DNA of 64,000 nt from CAYUYV01 sp050331455. Its GTDB lineage: Bacteria; Pseudomonadota; Alphaproteobacteria; JAJFIK01. Positions 8,661 through 18,080 of the stretch are shown piece by piece. The translations under genes and the position numbers were made by a program. The stretch spans positions 148,805-212,804 of the forward strand of contig JBHJGV010000027.1 in assembly GCA_050331455.1 (NCBI GenBank), in the 5' to 3' direction. Position 1 is the first letter of the stretch; the number at the start of each line of letters is the position of its first letter. The notes below the pieces were generated by a model. It saw only the letters and a list, made by a program, of their open reading frames with translations. It did no database searches and had not been told where the DNA came from.

Positions 8661-8707
8661 GGGGCGCCTTAAGCCACCCTCACTCTTGCTCTTGAGGATC
8701 CGCGCCC

Positions 8708-10153
8708 GTGGACCAAATTCGCCCCATCCTGCTCGTGGTGGGCATTCTGCTCACCGTTATCGGCGTCGCGATGTTGATCCCGACCCTTGTCGACCTGCTC
8801 GCCGATCACGAGGACTGGCAGGTGTTTCTGGTCTCCTCCGGCGCCACCCTGTTCATCGGCGGGGGTCTATGGATCACCAATGCGGTGCCGGTCACCTCCC
8901 TGACTCTGCGCCAAGCTTTTCTGCTCACCACGATCACATGGATCGTGGTGGTCATGTTCGCCGCCGTGCCGCTTTATCTTTGCGGCCTCGGCCTCTCGGT
9001 CACGGATGCGGTTTTCGAGGCCATGTCGGGCCTGACAACGACAGGCTCCACCGTCATTGTCGGGCTCGACGACGCGCCGCCGGGGGTCCTGATGTGGCGG
9101 GCCCTGCTGCAATGGTTGGGCGGCGTGGGCATCATTGTGATGGCCATTGCCGTGCTGCCGATGCTTCAGGTGGGGGGCATGCAGCTCTTCCACCTCGAAT
9201 CCTCCGACCGGTCCGACAAGATCCTGCCCCGTGCCACCCAGTTCGTGGCCTCCATCGCGGCGGTCTATGGCTTGCTCACCCTGGCCTGTGCGGTGGGCTA
9301 TATGGCGGCCGGTATGGGCAATTTCGATGCGGTCGCCCATGCCATGACCACGGTCGCCACGGGCGGCTATTCGACCAAGGACGCCTCGTTCGGCCATTTC
9401 GATAGTGGGGCCGCGGATTATGTGGCCGTCGTCTTCATGATCGCCGGGGGCCTTCCCTTCACGCTCTACCTCCTGGCCCTGCGGGGATCCGTTGGAGCCA
9501 TCCTGAGAGATCCCCAGGTCCGCTTGTTCATGGCGCTCCTTACCCTGCTCGTTTCCGCCATGACGGTTTACCAGATCGCACGTGAGATCAACGCGCCCGG
9601 CGAAGCGGTCCGGTATGCGGCCTTCAATGTGGTCTCGGTCATGACGGGGACGGGTTATGCGACCACGGATTACGGGGCCTGGGGCGCTTATGCCGTCACG
9701 GTGTTTTTCTTCACCATGTTCATCGGCGGCTGCGCCGGGTCCACATCCTGCGGTGTCAAGATTTTCCGTGTTCATGTGCTTTGGGCGGCAGCCGAGGCGG
9801 AGGTCCGGCGCCTGACCCTGCCCCACGGGGTGTTCACCCCCCGCTATGGCGGACGCCCCCTCGGCCAGGACGTCATTTCATCCGTAACCGCTTTTTTGTT
9901 CCTGTTCCTCATTCTGTTCGGGGCCCTGTCCCTGGCACTGGGCCTCATGGGTCTTGATCCGCTCACGGCGATTTCAGCATCGGCGACGGCGCTCGCCAAT
10001 GTGGGGCCGGGTCTTGGCGACGTGGTCGGACCGTCCGGGTCCTTCGCCTCCCTGCCCGAAGCCGCCAAATGGCTGTTGTCCCTCGGCATGTTGCTCGGCC
10101 GGCTGGAGCTCTTCACCGTGCTGGTGATGTTCACGCCGCGCTTCTGGCAGTGA
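8708..10153 (+). CDS. trkH: Trk-type potassium transporter subunit TrkH
   Basis: The membrane translocation subunit for K+ uptake, normally gated by a cytoplasmic TrkA, which is not in this window. The 481 residues contain repeated membrane-pore-membrane units. Filter-like segments are TTTGSTV near residue 115, ATGGYST near residue 218, MTGTGYATTDYGA near residue 312, and NVGPGLG near residue 432. The start is GTG. It appears to be transcribed on its own. Confidence 0.9.
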   Translation: MDQIRPILLVVGILLTVIGVAMLIPTLVDLLADHEDWQVFLVSSGATLFIGGGLWITNAVPVTSLTLRQAFLLTTITWIVVVMFAAVPLYLCGLGLSVTDAVFEAMSGLTTTGSTVIVGLDDAPPGVLMWRALLQWLGGVGIIVMAIAVLPMLQVGGMQLFHLESSDRSDKILPRATQFVASIAAVYGLLTLACAVGYMAAGMGNFDAVAHAMTTVATGGYSTKDASFGHFDSGAADYVAVVFMIAGGLPFTLYLLALRGSVGAILRDPQVRLFMALLTLLVSAMTVYQIAREINAPGEAVRYAAFNVVSVMTGTGYATTDYGAWGAYAVTVFFFTMFIGGCAGSTSCGVKIFRVHVLWAAAEAEVRRLTLPHGVFTPRYGGRPLGQDVISSVTAFLFLFLILFGALSLALGLMGLDPLTAISASATALANVGPGLGDVVGPSGSFASLPEAAKWLLSLGMLLGRLELFTVLVMFTPRFWQ

Positions 10154-10251
10154 CCACGGGTGCCGCCCGGACGACGCCCCGCATTTAGGGGATTGCCAGT
10201 CTGTTCCGCCGGCGTCCATGATACGGGTCCTCACCAAGGAATGGAGTGCCC

Positions 10252-11445
10252 ATGGACCTGCCTCCTGACACCTCGAAGGGTTCCGATAGCGTGCGGGACC
10301 TGCTGGACCGCCTGATCGCCTTCGATACGACGAGCCGCCTGTCAAACCGGGCGCTGATCGACTTCGTGGCCGACTATCTCGCCAGCTTCGGCGTGAAGGC
10401 AGATATTCTGCCCAGTGATGATGGGACCAAGGCCAATCTCTATGCGACCATCGGGCCGGAGGCGGCCGGCGGGATCATCCTTTCCGGTCATACGGATGTG
10501 GTGCCCGTGGAGGGCCAACCCTGGACGAGCGATCCCTTCCGCGTGACGGAACGGGACGGGCTGCTCCTGGGCCGGGGCACGGCGGACATGAAAGGCTTTG
10601 CCGCCTGCGTGCTCGCGGCGGTTCCTGAATTCGTCGCCCGCCCCCTGAAACGTCCGGTGCATATCGCCCTCTCCTATGACGAGGAGGTCGGCTGCCTCGG
10701 CGTGCGGCCCATGATCCGCCATATCATCGACACCTGCCCGCGCCCGGCCCTGTGCATTGTTGGCGAACCCACCTCCATGCGAGTGGTCAATGCCCATAAA
10801 GGAATCCGCACCCTGACCACTCGGATCCAGGGCCGGGAAGCCCATTCGAGCCAGCCGGATCTGGGCGCCAATGCCATCACCGCCGCAGCCCTTCTGATCG
10901 CCCATCTGGAGACCATCCGTGGGGATATGAAAGCCCGCGGCGATGCCTCCGGGCGTTTCCATCCGCCCTTCACGACCTTGTCCGTGGGACAGATCGAGGG
11001 CGGTACAGCCGTGAACATCATTGCCCGGGACTGCCGGTTTTCCTGGGAATATCGCAGCCTGCCCGATCAAGATCCGGGCGAGATCCTGGAGCGGTTCGAG
11101 GCCTTCGCCCGGGACACGGTGTTGCCGGCCCTTCGCGAGACCGCACCCGATGCGGCCATCGAGACCGAGGACATCGCCCACGCGCCGGCATTGGCCCCCT
11201 TGGAAGGATCGCCTGCGGAGGCCCTGGCCCTTTACCTCGCAGAACAGAATAGTGTCGAGGCCGTGTCCTATGGGACCGAAGCGGGCCTGTTCCAGGCGGA
11301 CGATATCCCCACCGTGGTGTGCGGCCCCGGCGACATTGCCCAGGCCCATAAACCCGACGAATTCGTCTCCATCGCTCAGTTGGAGGCCTGTTCGCGCTTC
11401 CTCCAGCGGCTTGTGGCCCATTGCCGGGACGCCGGTGTGTCCTGA
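10252..11445 (+). CDS. argE: Acetylornithine deacetylase, M20 family
   Basis: A metal-dependent amidohydrolase removing acetyl from N-acetylornithine in arginine synthesis. Metal-site motifs of the M20 family are visible: SGHTDVVPV near residue 80, GRGTADMKGF near residue 107, and YDEEVGCLG near residue 143, with a late histidine in AQAHKPDEF. The ATG at 10252 is preferred because AAGGA lies 11 bases upstream; a GTG two codons earlier would be too close. It converges on tlyA with a 15-base gap. Confidence 0.88.
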   Translation: MDLPPDTSKGSDSVRDLLDRLIAFDTTSRLSNRALIDFVADYLASFGVKADILPSDDGTKANLYATIGPEAAGGIILSGHTDVVPVEGQPWTSDPFRVTERDGLLLGRGTADMKGFAACVLAAVPEFVARPLKRPVHIALSYDEEVGCLGVRPMIRHIIDTCPRPALCIVGEPTSMRVVNAHKGIRTLTTRIQGREAHSSQPDLGANAITAAALLIAHLETIRGDMKARGDASGRFHPPFTTLSVGQIEGGTAVNIIARDCRFSWEYRSLPDQDPGEILERFEAFARDTVLPALRETAPDAAIETEDIAHAPALAPLEGSPAEALALYLAEQNSVEAVSYGTEAGLFQADDIPTVVCGPGDIAQAHKPDEFVSIAQLEACSRFLQRLVAHCRDAGVS

Positions 11446-11460
11446 GCCGCATGGGGCCTG

Positions 11461-12267
11461 TCACCCTCGCCGGGCGGCCATGAGATATTCCACATTGCCG
11501 TTGGGGCCGGGGATGGGGCTTTCGTCCGTTCCCAGAAGCCTCCAACCCGGCTGTGCGCCCAACCAGGCGAACAAACGCGCACGCACGGCCTCGCGCTGGG
11601 CGGCGTCCCGGACGACGCCGCCTTTGCCCACATGGGCCCGGCCCGCCTCGAATTGAGGTTTGATGAGGGCCACGACCCAGGCATCGGGACCCGCGAGCGC
11701 CAGGGCTGGTGGCAGAGCCAGGGTAAGGGAAATGAAGCTCACATCACAGACGATGGCTTGACAGTCATCGGCCCCCAGATGATCGGCCGTCAGATCCCGG
11801 GCATTGGTCCGCTCATGGACGACGACCCGGGGATCGGCCCGCAGCCGCGGGTCGATCTGTCCATGGCCGACATCGACCGCATACACCCGGGAGGCACCCC
11901 GACCCAAAAGGACATCCGTGAAGCCGCCGGTCGACGCGCCCAGATCGAGTGCAATGCGCCCGGCGGGATCGAGACCGAACGCGTCGAGGCCATGGGCCAA
12001 TTTGAGGCCCCCCCGGGAGACATAGGGCACTGCGGGATCGGCCCAGATGAGGCGACCGGCGGCCGGGACTGTCTGGCTGGCCCGGCGCACGGGGACACCG
12101 TCAAGTCGGACCCGGCCCGCCTTGATTTCAGCCTGGGCACGGGCCCGGCTGGGAATGATCCCATGGACCACAAGCCATTGGTCCGCGCGCATCGCCCCTT
12201 GGGGCGGCGCGGATGGATCCGATAACGGTGCCGTGTCCGGATCAGGCCCGCTGGGAGGCGATGCCAT
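11461..12267 (-). CDS. tlyA: TlyA family rRNA 2'-O-methyltransferase
   Basis: A SAM-dependent ribose methyltransferase of the TlyA/hemolysin family. The N-terminal S4 RNA-binding domain begins at MRADQWLVVHG and includes SRARAQAEIKAGRVRLDG. The FtsJ-like domain has LDLGASTGGFTDVLL near residue 108 and CDVSFISLTLALPP. The start shown gives 268 residues with a Pro-rich leader and overlaps the dxs end by 26 bases. The ATG at 12192, directly at the S4 domain, is a good alternative. It ends the xseB-ispA-dxs-tlyA run. Confidence 0.88.
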   Translation of the reverse strand: MASPPSGPDPDTAPLSDPSAPPQGAMRADQWLVVHGIIPSRARAQAEIKAGRVRLDGVPVRRASQTVPAAGRLIWADPAVPYVSRGGLKLAHGLDAFGLDPAGRIALDLGASTGGFTDVLLGRGASRVYAVDVGHGQIDPRLRADPRVVVHERTNARDLTADHLGADDCQAIVCDVSFISLTLALPPALALAGPDAWVVALIKPQFEAGRAHVGKGGVVRDAAQREAVRARLFAWLGAQPGWRLLGTDESPIPGPNGNVEYLMAARRG

Positions 12268-14185
12268 GGCCGGAGGTGGCGAGAGTCTTCAGCACCGTCT
12301 CCACGATCTGCGGCGCGTTGAGACCGGCCATGTCGTACATGGCATGGGGCTTGTCCTGGTCGATGAAGATGTCCGGCAGAGTCATGGTACGGACCTTCAG
12401 CCCGCGGTCCAGAAGACCGTCATGGGCCAGGAAGTTGAGCACATGGCTGCCGAAGCCGCCGATCGATCCCTCCTCGATCGTGATCAGCACTTCGTGCTCA
12501 TTGGCAAGCCGACGCACCAGTTCCGTATCCAGGGGCTTGCAGAACCGCGCATCCACAATGGTCGGCTTAATGCCGTGCTGGGCGGCGAGGTCCTCAGCCG
12601 CCTTCTTCACTTCGCCAAGGCGCGTGCCGAAGCTGAGAATGGCCGCCGTATTGCCTTCCTGGATAACCCGGCCCTTGCCGATCTCCAATGGCGTGCCGAT
12701 ATCTGGCAGCTCCAAACCAATGCCTTCGCCGCGGGGATAGCGGAACGCACACGGACGGTCATCGATTTCCGCGGCCGTCGCAATCATGTGCATAAATTCG
12801 ACTTCGTCCGCCGACGCCATGACCACCATGCCGGGCAGGCACGCCATGAACGCGATATCGAAGGAGCCGGCATGGGTCGGCCCGTCGGCTCCGACCAGCC
12901 CCGCCCGGTCGATGGCGAAACGCACCGGCAAACGCTGGATGGCGACATCGTGGACGACCTGGTCATACCCCCGCTGAAGGAAGGTGGAATAGATGGCGGC
13001 GAACGGCCGGTAGCCTTCGCAGGCGAGACCGGCGGCAAAGGTCACCGCATGCTGTTCCGCAATGCCCACATCAAAGCATCTGGTCGGATGGAGGGTGATG
13101 AATTTGTCGAGGCCGCTGCCGGCGGTCATGGCCGGGGTCACGGCGACGATCCGGTCGTCCCGGTCGGCATGTTTGGCCAGGGTTTCGGCAAAGACCTTCG
13201 GATAGCCCGGCGCATTCGGCTTCGGCTTGTGCTGCTGGCCGGTCGCCACGTCGAATTTGGCAACGCCGTGATATTTGTCGGCAGAGCTTTCCGCAGGCGG
13301 ATAACCCTTGCCCTTCTGGGTGACCGCATGGATCAGCACCGGGCCGTCACCCTTGTCCCGCACATTCTTCAGCACCGGAACCAAATGGTCCAGATTGTGA
13401 CCGTCGATGGGCCCAATATAGTAAAAACCCAATTCCTCGAACAGCGTTCCGCCGGTGACGATGCCGCGGGCATATTCTTCGGCCCGGCGCGCTGTCTGCT
13501 CCAGGGATTTGGGCAGGCGCTCCGCCAGGGTCTTGCCCAGCGAGCGGATATTCTGGAAGGTTCCGCTGGACAGGAGACGCGCAAGATAGGCGCTCATGGC
13601 GCCGACGGGCGGCGAGATCGACATGTCGTTGTCGTTGAGGATCACGATCAGGCGCGATCCCAGATGTCCCGCATTGTTCATGGCCTCATAGGCCATGCCG
13701 GCGCTCATGGAGCCGTCGCCGATCACCGAGATCACGCTGTTGTCGCCGCCGCTCAGGTCACGTCCAACTGCCATGCCGAGGCCGGCGGAAATGGATGTGG
13801 ACGAATGGGCGGCGCCGAAAGGGTCGTATTCGCTCTCGGCCCGTTTGGTGAACCCGGAAAGCCCGCCACCCTGGCGGATGGTCCGGATCCGGTCCCGCCG
13901 GCCTGTGAGAATTTTGTGGGGGTAGCACTGGTGCCCCACATCCCAGATCAGCCGGTCGTCGGGCGTATTGAAGACGTGATGGATCGCCACCGTCAGTTCC
14001 ACCACACCAAGCCCGGCGCCGAGGTGACCGCCGGTGACGGAAACCGCATCGATCGTTTCCGCGCGCAATTCATCGGCAAGCTGACGAAGTTCCTTCGCGG
14101 AAAGATCCCGCATGTCCGCCGGCAGATTAACCGTATCGAGCAGCGGAGTTTTGCCCAAATGGGCCGTGTTGATTGTATCGACCAA
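12242..14185 (-). CDS. dxs: 1-deoxy-D-xylulose-5-phosphate synthase
   Basis: A thiamine-diphosphate enzyme condensing pyruvate and glyceraldehyde 3-phosphate, the first step of the MEP isoprenoid pathway. It has 647 residues, full length. Signatures are GGHLGAGLGVVELTVAIH near residue 53, the TPP site GDGSMSAGMAYEAMNNAG with LNDNDMSI, and VGIAEQHAVTFAAG with DRAGLVGADGPTHAG further on. The start is TTG with AGGAGGGG seven bases upstream. A CATAAT hexamer about 20 bases before the binding site could be part of its own promoter. Confidence 0.96.
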   Translation of the reverse strand: MVDTINTAHLGKTPLLDTVNLPADMRDLSAKELRQLADELRAETIDAVSVTGGHLGAGLGVVELTVAIHHVFNTPDDRLIWDVGHQCYPHKILTGRRDRIRTIRQGGGLSGFTKRAESEYDPFGAAHSSTSISAGLGMAVGRDLSGGDNSVISVIGDGSMSAGMAYEAMNNAGHLGSRLIVILNDNDMSISPPVGAMSAYLARLLSSGTFQNIRSLGKTLAERLPKSLEQTARRAEEYARGIVTGGTLFEELGFYYIGPIDGHNLDHLVPVLKNVRDKGDGPVLIHAVTQKGKGYPPAESSADKYHGVAKFDVATGQQHKPKPNAPGYPKVFAETLAKHADRDDRIVAVTPAMTAGSGLDKFITLHPTRCFDVGIAEQHAVTFAAGLACEGYRPFAAIYSTFLQRGYDQVVHDVAIQRLPVRFAIDRAGLVGADGPTHAGSFDIAFMACLPGMVVMASADEVEFMHMIATAAEIDDRPCAFRYPRGEGIGLELPDIGTPLEIGKGRVIQEGNTAAILSFGTRLGEVKKAAEDLAAQHGIKPTIVDARFCKPLDTELVRRLANEHEVLITIEEGSIGGFGSHVLNFLAHDGLLDRGLKVRTMTLPDIFIDQDKPHAMYDMAGLNAPQIVETVLKTLATSGHGIASQRA

Positions 14186-14704
14186 GGGATCACCCCTCCT
14201 GCAGTCCGAAAGTATTATGTCGTTATCCGCCCTGTTCCGGCGTGTCTATCCCGCTCCGCGACCGCAAGGCCACATCGGAGCCGGGTGCAGGTCCAGTTGG
14301 ATGAATGCCTCACCCGTGGAAACCGGTCCTGCCCGCACGTGGCCCGACACGGATTGGCGACGGGCCGTCTTGCAGCCATGCCACGGCGATATTCGCGTGT
14401 CGCACCAAAAGGTTGCTGCGACCTGTCCTGCCGAGCACCGCATCCATACCGTACCCTGACCATTGCGTCAGGACCGTGGCGGTTCCTCATCTGTTCAGTC
14501 GGTTTCCCGCTGGCATCCGAATGGACCCGGTCACGCAATTGCTTGGAAAACCCACTTTGTCACCACAGATATGATATCTCCGGTTACGACTCTTGCAGCG
14601 ACACGCTGCACACCGACAGTATGACCAGTGCTGCCGGCCAGCAAGACCATCCTTCGATCAAACCGCGGAGACGACCGTGCGGCGAGACCGGCAGGGCGAG
14701 GTTC
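14186..14704. other. 519-bp gap between ispA and dxs, no gene recognised
   Basis: This gap interrupts an otherwise tight minus-strand operon. Neither strand encodes anything recognisable. It holds the dxs ribosome binding site, a possible CATAAT box at about 14213-14218, and a small 7-bp hairpin at 14594-14610. The base composition is less GC-rich around 14540-14620 than in flanking genes. It most likely contains a separate dxs promoter. Confidence 0.5.
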
Positions 14705-15649
14705 TCAGGCCCCCTCCCCGATCACAAAACCGGCAAGACTGCGCAAGGGGTCGGCTTTCTCGTCAAACATGTCCAGATGGCGAATCGCCTGCCTTGCCAG
14801 GAGTCCGGCCTGGTTGCGGGCCCGCTCCTCCCCCAGGACCGGCAGGAAGGTTGCGCGGCCCGGTGTTTCCGCCAATTCCGGCGGGGGTGCGGGTACCGGC
14901 TCGACCGCGCTCGGCCCGGCGTTCTCGTTATCGGCCGCCGGCGGGGGCGCGGCATAATCGGCAAGGTCATCCATGATCTGAAGGGCCAGCGCCAAATCAT
15001 GCGCATACCCGTTCATGGCGCCGGCCATGTCTTCGCTTGCCCTTGCAATCAAGGGGCCCGTTTCGCAACTAAAGGCGATCAACGCGCCCGTTTTCATGCG
15101 CTGCAGCCGGGTCAGCGTGCCGATATCCATGTCCTGCTGCCGGCAGGCATAATCGATCATCTGCCCACCAATCATCCCGCCATGGCCGATGGCATCGCTC
15201 ATATGGGAGACGAGGGATCCACGGATGAACGGATCCGGGCAGGTCTTGGGGCTGGATACGATGGAAAAGCTCAGGGCCAGGAGGGCATTGCCGGCCAGGA
15301 TCGCCGTGGCCTCGTCAAAAGCCTGATGCGTCACGGGCCGGCTGCGCCGGCGCCGGCCGTCCCCCATGGAGGGCAGGTCGTCATGGATCAGGGCATGGGC
15401 GTGCAGGCATTCCACGGCGGCGGCGATGCGCAGCATGGCCCGCTCATCGGCCCCGAGCAGCCGGCCGCTCTGGCACACCAGAAACGCCCGCAACCGGTTC
15501 CCGCCGGTAAGGACCGCATGGCGCATGGCCTCCAGAAGCGGCGATTCGGGCCCCTGGGGCCGCGGAAGGAGATCCTTGAGCGTGTCCTCGACGGCCTGGG
15601 TGAGGCGGGCCATTTCCGTGGCGAAGTGCGATGAGGCGGTCTGCAGCAT
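14705..15649 (-). CDS. ispA: Polyprenyl synthetase family protein at the ispA locus, atypical substrate motifs
   Basis: By position and overall similarity this is the farnesyl diphosphate synthase gene, building FPP from IPP and DMAPP. The 314-residue protein keeps the fold signatures HALIHDDLP near residue 83, GGQMIDY, KTGALIAF and a second aspartate motif, DDLAD. Key residues differ. GGKRLRP is GGNRLRA (Asn51 for the IPP-binding Lys), and the first motif reads DDLPSMGD, with Gly96 for the third Asp of DDx4D. A Pro-rich linker replaces part of the C-terminal region. The start at 15649 places it at the normal N-terminus; in-frame GTG and ATG codons at 15709 and 15697 give a non-conserved extension. 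Activity is uncertain. Confidence 0.78.
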   Translation of the reverse strand: MLQTASSHFATEMARLTQAVEDTLKDLLPRPQGPESPLLEAMRHAVLTGGNRLRAFLVCQSGRLLGADERAMLRIAAAVECLHAHALIHDDLPSMGDGRRRRSRPVTHQAFDEATAILAGNALLALSFSIVSSPKTCPDPFIRGSLVSHMSDAIGHGGMIGGQMIDYACRQQDMDIGTLTRLQRMKTGALIAFSCETGPLIARASEDMAGAMNGYAHDLALALQIMDDLADYAAPPPAADNENAGPSAVEPVPAPPPELAETPGRATFLPVLGEERARNQAGLLARQAIRHLDMFDEKADPLRSLAGFVIGEGA

Positions 15650-15733
15650 GGATGGGCTTTCGGCTGGCCGCGCACGGGCGGCGCCGCGTCGGCACATCGG
15701 AGGAAACACAAGCGCGGGAAACGGCTCGCCGGA

Positions 15734-16027
15734 TCAGTTGAGATCCGCAGCGACGGCGTCGACGCCGCCATGGGGGCCGCCATCGGGGCCGGACACGATC
15801 TTGTCGATCCGGGACTGGGCGGATTTCAGCTTGGCATCGCAATGCTCCTTGAGGCGGGTGCCCCGCTCATAGAGCGTGATCGACTGCTCAAGATCGACGG
15901 CGCCGCCTTCGAGCTGCTCGACGATCCGTTCCAACTCGCCCAGCGCCTGCTCGAAACTCATGCCCTCGATCGACGGCTGGGGCACCTTGTGGGCTTCGCT
16001 TTGCGATGGGGCGGCTGAGGCGGTCAT
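15734..16027 (-). CDS. xseB: Exodeoxyribonuclease VII small subunit
   Basis: The small subunit of the XseA-XseB nuclease, which degrades single-stranded DNA to oligonucleotides. The 97 residues include the family core FEQALGELERIVEQLEGG and LEQSITLYERGTRLKEHC. The start at ATG 16027 is chosen because GGAGAG lies seven bases upstream; a GTG two codons earlier is too close to it. It heads the conserved xseB-ispA-dxs-tlyA order. The large subunit is not here. Confidence 0.93.
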   Translation of the reverse strand: MTASAAPSQSEAHKVPQPSIEGMSFEQALGELERIVEQLEGGAVDLEQSITLYERGTRLKEHCDAKLKSAQSRIDKIVSGPDGGPHGGVDAVAADLN

Positions 16028-16269
16028 GGGCACTCTCCATTGGTCTGTATCCTGTATGCGCCGGCCCGGGCGACTGGCCCGAAGCCTTTATGCGGCCCCA
16101 AGGCCCGCAGGGCCGTCATCCTGCCCAGGGCCGGAGGGGCGCACGCCCGTCTCAAAGGGGGCCACAGGGGGCCTTACCACCCTATGAACGCGGCCATGGA
16201 CCAAACATTGACAAACATGACCGTGGCGCCGAGGTGGCGCGGCGCGCCCGGACCGGGTGGCGAACCCGT

Positions 16270-16890
16270 TCAGTCCACGGGGCGGCGGACCAGGCGGCGC
16301 CAGGCCCAGTAATGGTCCCCGCCGTCCCGGTCGCAGATCCAACCGCGGCGCACCAGGGCCCGCCGCAGCATGCGGTTGAACCAGCCATGGCCGCACAGGA
16401 CCACACTGCCATCCGCGGCCGCCGTTTCCAGTCGATCAGCGCCCGCCTGGGCCCGTTTCGACGCCAGCGTGACGGATTCGCCGCCGCCGGCATAGCCGAG
16501 GAGCCAGGCCGTGCGGCTGGCGGCCATCCATTGGGGCGGGGTCAGGCGGACGAACGGCAAGGGCGGTGCCGGCAGGGGCGCCTCGACGAACAGCGGATCG
16601 ATGTCATAGATGCGCGGCCCGTAAACGGCCCGGGCCGTCTCACAGGCCCGGGGCAGCGGGCTCGAAAGCCGGTGAACCGCGTCCCGGGCCACGGCCAACA
16701 GGTCTTGCGGGGGCTCTTCGCCGTAAACGAGGCCCGCCCGGTTATAGGCCTCCCACCACGCATTCCATTGGGGCGCGGTCAACAGCCCCCCGCGGGAGAG
16801 ATCCGGTCGCCCGTGGCGCACCAGAACGATCGGCCCGGCGGCTCGTGCGTCCTGGTGCCGTGCCCTGTCCCCGTGGGCCTCCCCGTCCAT
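16270..16890 (-). CDS. Histidine phosphatase family protein
   Basis: A phosphoglycerate-mutase-like phosphatase with 206 residues. The catalytic RHG is in IVLVRHGRPD near residue 20, and the second histidine is in VLCGHGWFNRML near residue 165. The substrate is unknown; SixA, CobC and PhoE-like proteins share this fold. The ATG at 16890 is preferred because GGGGAGG precedes it and the fold begins shortly after. The frame is open to 17019, giving an alternative longer N-terminus. It follows the HDAC-like gene on the same strand. Confidence 0.75.
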   Translation of the reverse strand: MDGEAHGDRARHQDARAAGPIVLVRHGRPDLSRGGLLTAPQWNAWWEAYNRAGLVYGEEPPQDLLAVARDAVHRLSSPLPRACETARAVYGPRIYDIDPLFVEAPLPAPPLPFVRLTPPQWMAASRTAWLLGYAGGGESVTLASKRAQAGADRLETAAADGSVVLCGHGWFNRMLRRALVRRGWICDRDGGDHYWAWRRLVRRPVD

Positions 16891-17054
16891 CCCGTCGCCT
16901 CCCCAAGAGTCCTCGCGCGGTGCGCCCCCCGCCCGCCATGCCAGCCCAAGGCCACGGTGAGCGTCGTCGCCATCGGCCAAAAGAAAAGGGACGGCCACGG
17001 ATGGTGGCCTCCCTTTCATCCCGGTGTGCCTGTCTCGCTGGAGCGCACCCCTCT

Positions 17055-17990
17055 TCAGGCGCCCATCAGGGCCCGCACATGGGCCGCTGCACTGCTGGCC
17101 AGCGCGCGCAGGTCATATCCGCCTTCCAGCGTGGACACAATGCGCCCTTTGCAATGGGTCCTGGCCACCGCCATGAGGGTCCTGGTCGCCCAGGCAAAAT
17201 CATCCTCGGTCAGATTGAGATGGGCGAGCGGGTCGCGCTTATGGCCATCGAAACCGGCCGAAATGATCAGGAATTCCGGGCGAAACGCCTCCAGGGCCGG
17301 CAGCAGACCCAGGGTGACCGCATCGCGGAAGTCATGCGATCCCGCGCCGGGCGGCAGAACCACATTGACGATATTGCCGTCCGCGCCCCGTTCCGACGGG
17401 AAGCCCGTGCCCGGAAAGATATGGCCTTGGTGCACCGACCCGTAAAACAAGCTCGGATCGTCATGGAAGATGTCCTGGGTGCCATTGCCGTGGTGGACGT
17501 CGAAATCAATCACGGCAACCCGGGCGCAGCCATGGACGTCCCGGGCGTGATAGGCGGCAACGGCCGCGTTGTTGAAAAAACAAAAACCCATGGCCGTGCC
17601 CTGGGTCGCGTGGTGGCCCGGCGGGCGCACGGCGCAGAAGGCATTCGTATTGGGCTGGGCCATCACCTCGTCGACCGCCTGGGCGGCGGCGCCGGCGGCG
17701 TACAACATCGCCTTGCCGGATCCGCTCGAAAGGGCGGTGTCCATGTCGATAAAGACCGGCGAGTGCCCCGGCTCCGGCACCATGGCCAGGATGCTGTCCA
17801 CATAGACAGCCGTATGGGCGCGGAGCAATTCATCCCGCGTGGCCTCGCGGGCGTGCTCCCGGGCGAGGTAAAAAAAGTCCTCCGCCTCGAAAGCCGCGAG
17901 GATGGCCTTGAGACGCTCGGGGCATTCAGGGTGCCCATCCATGGGGTCGTGATCGAGGCACGCGGGATGGGTGATCAGAAGCGTTTGCAT
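17055..17990 (-). CDS. Histone deacetylase family amidohydrolase
   Basis: A zinc amidohydrolase of the bacterial HDAC-like, acetoin-utilisation and acetylpolyamine group, with 311 residues. Active-site elements are all visible: HPECPERL near residue 18, PPGHHA near residue 121, DFDVHHGNGTQD near residue 154, and SAGFDGHKRDPL near residue 245. The late tyrosine is in LEGGYDL. It probably removes acyl groups from proteins or polyamines; the substrate cannot be told. It sits upstream of the histidine phosphatase and the isoprenoid block, possibly cotranscribed. Confidence 0.88.
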   Translation of the reverse strand: MQTLLITHPACLDHDPMDGHPECPERLKAILAAFEAEDFFYLAREHAREATRDELLRAHTAVYVDSILAMVPEPGHSPVFIDMDTALSSGSGKAMLYAAGAAAQAVDEVMAQPNTNAFCAVRPPGHHATQGTAMGFCFFNNAAVAAYHARDVHGCARVAVIDFDVHHGNGTQDIFHDDPSLFYGSVHQGHIFPGTGFPSERGADGNIVNVVLPPGAGSHDFRDAVTLGLLPALEAFRPEFLIISAGFDGHKRDPLAHLNLTEDDFAWATRTLMAVARTHCKGRIVSTLEGGYDLRALASSAAAHVRALMGA

Positions 17991-18080
17991 GGCCAAATGC
18001 TCCGATGCCTGGACGCCTTGCGCAAGGGAAATTCGCCCCGAAAGGCGTTTTCCGGCCCCGAACGCTGCGCCGACCTGCCG

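Noticed and set aside
14215..14538. Small protein genes in the ispA-dxs gap
   Set aside because: Candidate frames on both strands are short and rich in Arg and Cys, without a ribosome site or resemblance.
12047..15634. A 1195-codon plus-strand open frame opposite tlyA, dxs and ispA
   Set aside because: It is antisense to three clear genes and reads as low-complexity Arg/Gly/His/Gln text.
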